Shown: piece by piece, positions 9,566 through 13,010 of the stretch
How the letters are laid out: every line of letters starts with the position of its first letter
Position numbering within the stretch: position 1 is the first letter of the stretch
Origin: Aureobasidium sp. EXF-3400
Lineage: Eukaryota > Ascomycota > Dothideomycetes > Dothideales > Saccotheciaceae
Direction: 5' to 3'
Length of the DNA stretch: 13,010 nt
Assembly: GCA_024195585.1 (NCBI GenBank)
Contig: SWBL01000659.1
Coordinates: 1 to 13,010 of the forward strand
Notes under the pieces: generated by a model
Database searches by the model: none
Told to the model about the DNA's origin: nothing
What the model saw: the letters and a program-made list of their open reading frames with translations, nothing else
Made by a program: the position numbers and the translations under genes

Positions 9566-11112
9566 TTACAGAGTCTTTTCCTTCATCTCAATGCCGTACT
9601 TCTCCTTGAGCTCGAGTCTCAAAGGCTCAACGATCTCGGGGCTCATGGGAGCAAGGACACCAGTCTGTGTGATCTTACCCTCGAGAACCTGGAGAACGGC
9701 GACAGCGCAGGGGACACCGACCAGTTTGGCCATGGCGCTGTAGCCCTTGGGGTCACCGTACTCGACCAGAGTAGAAGTGCGGACCTCCTTCATGCCGTTG
9801 GCGTGAGTGATGCCGAAACGGTGCTGAAGCATGACCAGATCGCGCTCGCCCTCCTCGTATTGCATCTTCTTCTCAAGGGTGGCGCAGAGGGTGTCGAGGG
9901 GGTTGTTGCGGGGCTCAACCTTCTCGTCTGAGAAGAGTCCAATCCACTTGAGACCATTGATGATGTGCTCCTTCTGGTCGTTGTCAGCGAAGCTGGTCTT
10001 TGAGCCGATGGCCCAGACGAGGTCATCCTCGGCGTGGCTGCTGCTGCCCAGGATTTGGGCGGTAGCCTCTCTCCAGGTAAGGGCAGGAGCTTCGGGGTGG
10101 GGCTTGAGGAACTCCTTCTCGGTGTCTTCCAAGAAGCCCATGTCAACCAGAGTCTTGATGAACTCGGGGAAACCCTGGTAGCGCAGGGTACCACGAATGA
10201 TAGTCTCGGCCTCAGGAATAGCATAGCGTTCTCTGTAAGGGGTCGAGTCACGGTTGGGGTATGCGACAAAGGCGTAACCAGGGTAGATGAAGTATGGCTT
10301 AGCAGTGGCCATGAGCTCGGGACCAGCGACCTCGACAATCTTGTCATCCTGGAAGTAGCTGGCTTGGTTGCGGAGAGCGAGCAGGACACCACGGCTGCTC
10401 CATGAGAACTTGTAACCAAGAGGGTTGTCACTGCACTCGGGGGCGGGCAGGCCACCACAGTAGCTGAGGAAGCTGGTGATCTTTCCACCGGCCTTGTGAA
10501 CCTCGTCGATGGTCTTTACGGCGTAAAGGTGGTCGATACCAGGGTCAAGACCGATCTCGTTCATGACGGTGATACCGGCCTCCTTGGCAGCGGCATCAAG
10601 CTCGAGCATGGCGGGAGAGACCTGTGCGAATCAGAGGGAGTCGAAAGATACGAGACATTGTGACTCACATATGACGTGGTGACGACGTGCTTCTTCTGGT
10701 TGATAGCAGCCTTGATGACTTGAGCGTGGTAGGTATAGGGAATCAAGCTGATAACGACGGCGTTCTTGCCAATCTCGTGCTCGAGAGCGGCCGAGTCGTT
10801 GACATCGAGGGAGATAGGGTAGCAGTTCTTGAGGCCTTCGCAGAGCTTCTTGGCCGAGTCGAGGGTGCGGCAGGCTGGAATGACACGTCAGACGGGCATT
10901 GCAGATGGTTCAGTAGGGAGGCAGGGTCTAGATACCAACAGTGACGGAGATGTCCTTGTCGCTCAAAATCTCAGCAGTAGGGCGGGTAACGAAACCAGCT
11001 CCAAGAAGGAGAACCTTCCTGATCAACAGTTAGCACGTGTCCAGTGTGGCTGAGGCAGGGAGCTTGCAGCTTCTTACTTGGAGCTTCCGAGAAACGGCAG
11101 CATAGCATCCAT
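9566..11112 (-). CDS. LYS9: Saccharopine dehydrogenase (NADP+, L-glutamate-forming)
   Basis: Four exons on the minus strand (11112-11078, 11018-10936, 10874-10669, 10621-9566; introns 59, 61 and 47 nt) encode a 459-residue enzyme, close to the length of yeast Lys9. The N-terminal Rossmann fold has KVLLLGAGFVTRP at residues 13-25 with the GxG dinucleotide loop. NAVVISLIPYTYHAQVIKAAI and HVVTTSYVSPAM follow, then the conserved substrate-domain start NEIGLDPGIDHLYA. Family role: condensation of alpha-aminoadipate semialdehyde with glutamate and NADPH-dependent reduction to saccharopine, the penultimate step of the fungal alpha-aminoadipate lysine pathway. The alternative member, lysine-forming Lys1, is shorter and different. 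An in-frame TAA lies upstream of the start ATG, which supports the start. Codons are C-biased. Confidence 0.95.
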
Positions 11113-11419
11113 GATGAGTATATGACTTTAGGTATGTCAATGGAGGAGATACAGAAAGATCAGAGAGTTCAGAGGACACGGCCTGCGCAGTGAGTGATTG
11201 CAGCGGTTAGGGACGGTCGAAAAGTGGTCCCCTCCGATGCTCGGCCAATGACGAAAGCTGGCACGTTTGGGCAGGTGGGGGCCGACCAAACCAAGCCGAA
11301 GCTTTTCCGTGTATCCACACGCGTGCTTTCCTTTCTTGACAGCTTTCTTTCCACCTCCTTCTTCCTTTCTTTGTTTACCTGGTGCTGTCGCAACCGTCTA
11401 CATCAACATCGTCGTCGCA
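11113..11419. promoter_or_regulatory. Short divergent promoter, LYS9 / derlin
   Basis: Only 307 bases separate the two divergent start codons, the shortest divergent spacer in the window. It contains a CCAAT box (11246-11250, + strand), 133 nt from the LYS9 start and 169 nt from the derlin start. A TGAGTGA at 11191-11197 is one mismatch from the Gcn4/CPC1 site TGAGTCA. The derlin-proximal part (11320-11390) is strongly pyrimidine-rich. Confidence 0.55.
11246..11250 (+). promoter_or_regulatory. CCAAT box
   Basis: CCAAT within GGCCAATGA lies between LYS9 and the derlin gene and is a possible site for the fungal CCAAT-binding complex (HapB/C/E). A five-base motif is weak evidence alone. Confidence 0.3.
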
Positions 11420-12633
11420 ATGTCGTCGCCTTCACTTGCAGACGCGTTCTGGGCAGCACCCCCAATCTCTAGGTAAATTCCTTCACTGCCCTGTTTCGTC
11501 GCCTTCAAACTTCTGACTCCAGTCCACAGAACTCTTACTGCTGCCACTCTCGTCCTGTCCCTCAACTTTTGGATTCTGCCAATCATCAATCCTGGCTACT
11601 TTGTCTTTGTGCCTCAGCTGGTGTTCAAGCTATGGATTCCACAAGTTTGGCGACTCGTGACAGGCTTTTTCATCACTGGCCCGTCGCTGGGTTTGATTAT
11701 GGATCCATACTTCCTCTTCACATACTGCAAAGCTTTGGAAGTTGATTCGAGTCGCTTCTCACAACCAGGCGATTTGTTTGTCGCTCTGCTCTTCATCTGT
11801 AGTGTCATCATGGTAAGAAGCGTCATTTTTGCTGTTATTTTCTCTTATCCTTTCCCTGCACACACCTCATACCCCTCCTATATCTGCCCGCCCAGCCAAA
11901 AACATAGCTGAAGCGGTTCCTGGAAGGAGGGCAAATTACCGTTGTACTGTGTCATGATCCGTCATTCGCAAAATCCTTTAGGGTCATGATGGAGTATGGC
12001 CGTGGTGGGATTGCCACATTGAGAAAGCTGCTCGACGTTTCCTTGGTCGAAACAGTGGTTTTGGCACCCTACATCTCTTCACTTGATAACCCTCTCGTAC
12101 TGTCTTGTTCAACGTGCCACTATTGCAGTACTGATGACTACTCAAAGCTCCTCACAGGCTTCGTCTTCGGCGGAGGCTTGCTCTTGGGTCCCCTTCTTCT
12201 TGCTCTCGCTTATTTGCATGTGCAAGATGCCCCCGATGGCATGATGACTTTCTTCTTCTTCAGCATCCGCCGCAAGTATCTGCCTGGCTGCATGTTGTTG
12301 GTCGCCTTCCTTATGGCGGGTCCTCAAGAAGCTCTCAAGCAGGCTTTTGGTCTCGTTGCTGCTCACCTATACGACTTCTTGACCAGAATTTGGCCGTCGT
12401 ATGGACGTGGCACCAACCCAATTCGCACACCAAGAATTGTGCAGCAATGGTTCGCTAAGCCTATTGGCGCAAGCACTACTCGCTCGTACGGCACTGCTTT
12501 CCAAGGCCGCCCTGCTGGCTCTGTCGGCGCTCAATCTCAGGCAAGCAGCTCGCGTAGTGGTGGTTGGACAAGTGGCTTTACGTCCGGTTCTTGGGGTTCT
12601 CGTGGGCCAGGCAGAAGACTTGGTAGTGATTAA
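11420..12633 (+). CDS. Derlin (Der1/Dfm1-like ER membrane protein)
   Basis: Three exons (11420-11472, 11530-11812, 12148-12633; introns 57 and 335 nt) give a 273-residue polytopic ER membrane protein of the derlin family, a rhomboid-like pseudoprotease. The start MSSPSLADAFWAAPPISRTLTAAT is typical, quoted here in two parts: MSSPSLADAFW and PPISRTLTAAT. The conserved WR pair of the first loop is W58-R59 (PQVWRLVTGFF). GLVAAHLYDFLTRIWP marks the last membrane segment and its exit. The cytosolic tail is Ser/Gly-rich and ends GPGRRLGSD, a good SHP-like Cdc48-binding motif. Derlins thin the ER membrane and pass misfolded proteins to Cdc48 and the proteasome. Residues 112-113 come from joining exon 2 to exon 3 (CSVIM with LLTGFVFGGG), the only join that keeps frame and family pattern. 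Whether it is orthologous to Der1 or Dfm1 cannot be settled by eye. Confidence 0.87.
11813..12147 (+). other. Unusually long intron 2 of the derlin gene
   Basis: Donor GTAAGA, inferred acceptor CAAAG with TACTGAT as possible branch site 13 nt before the end; 335 nt against 47-63 nt for the other sixteen introns. A better-looking TTGCAG acceptor at 12128 would bring an immediate in-frame TGA. Retention of the intron would stop the protein at 11909-11911. An 8-nt direct repeat GTCATGAT occurs at 11951-11958 and 11983-11990. Confidence 0.7.
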
Positions 12634-13010
12634 GCATAGACAGCAAGCAACCAGAATTCATTTGAAGCATCTCTGTCCTCATACATGACATCCCTACTCC
12701 GTGGTGTGCAACGTGCTGTGAACAGGGTCAACCCTCGATAACTGTACCAACATCAGTCATTCAGAGCAATCCAGTTCTGCTCATGATAGACAACTCTAGA
12801 CACAGGCCGTATCTTGCCATGCCGCAAAAACTTAGACGCTGTACAATAACGATCGTGACAGAGATGTCCATGTTGTCTTCTTCTACGACTGGTGGGCAAA
12901 AGAATGAACGAGTAAAACATACAGCAGCAGGGATTCCCACGTGGTCACCCACCGTAGTACTAATCTGCCGTTCAACTGCTTATGTATGGCAGAGCGGACG
13001 GGATGCCCAG
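12634..13010. other. Region downstream of derlin, no gene recognised
   Basis: The last 377 bases should start with the derlin 3' UTR. A CACGTG core lies at 12938-12943 and could belong to the promoter of a gene beyond the window. A 63-codon minus-strand frame (12952-12761) has no recognisable features and I do not call it. Confidence 0.5.

Noticed and set aside
9831..10181. Open frames on the plus strand opposite LYS9, including 10034-10405.
   Set aside because: They are shadows of the LYS9 coding sequence, with no independent support.
9790..10488. 232-codon minus-strand open frame with many Ser, Pro, Thr and Arg residues.
   Set aside because: It is an out-of-frame shadow of LYS9 exon 4, produced by its C-rich third codon positions; there is no domain-like sequence.
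10661..10667. Exact Gcn4/CPC1 consensus TGACTCA inside the LYS9 gene.
   Set aside because: It overlaps the 5' splice site of LYS9 intron 3 (GTGAGTCA on the coding strand), so the match is explained by the donor consensus.
12131..12137. CTGATGA, resembling a C box of a C/D snoRNA in derlin intron 2.
   Set aside because: It lies at the 3' end of the intron with no downstream D box and no pairing flanks; it is better explained as the branch-site region.

Overview
The window is nuclear DNA of a filamentous ascomycete (Pezizomycotina; Dothideomycetes or a relative is my guess, at low confidence). Eight protein-coding genes fill it. They are interrupted by 17 GT-AG introns that I placed by reading frame and by family knowledge. 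Sixteen of these are 47-63 nt, many with a CTAAC-like branch site. Exons of the well-expressed genes favour C at third codon positions. No transposon, tRNA, rRNA, CRISPR array or secondary-metabolite cluster is visible.

Layout, left to right: the 3' end of an ABC-F ribosome-biogenesis ATPase (ARB1 type, +, 1-728, cut by the window edge); acireductone dioxygenase of methionine salvage (-, 1858-1214); GPI mannosyltransferase 4 of the SMP3 type (-, 3881-2209); SKP1, the SCF ubiquitin-ligase adaptor (+, 4640-5254); a Golgi GDP-mannose transporter of the VRG4/GMT1 type (-, 7588-6267); a phosducin-like/TXNDC9-type protein (PLP1 type, +, 8126-8815); saccharopine dehydrogenase (L-glutamate-forming, LYS9 type, -, 11112-9566); and a derlin (+, 11420-12633). 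The last 377 bases hold no recognisable gene.

Three pairs are divergent and may share promoter DNA: SMP3/SKP1, GMT1/PLP1 and LYS9/derlin. Three pairs are convergent: ARB1/ADI1, SKP1/GMT1 and PLP1/LYS9. ADI1 and SMP3 run in tandem. The genes are housekeeping functions: ribosome assembly, methionine salvage, lysine synthesis, GPI anchors and glycosylation, SCF ubiquitination, CCT-linked folding and ER-associated degradation. They do not form a pathway cluster. SMP3 and GMT1 both serve mannosylation, and SKP1 and derlin both serve ubiquitin-dependent protein turnover, but I take the co-location to be chance.

I found no convincing undescribed system. The points most worth a second look are a 335-nt derlin intron with an unusual acceptor, a C-terminal Cdc48-binding (SHP-like) motif in the derlin, a palindromic TCACGTGA site between SMP3 and SKP1, and a compact GC-rich hairpin in the PLP1/LYS9 intergenic region.
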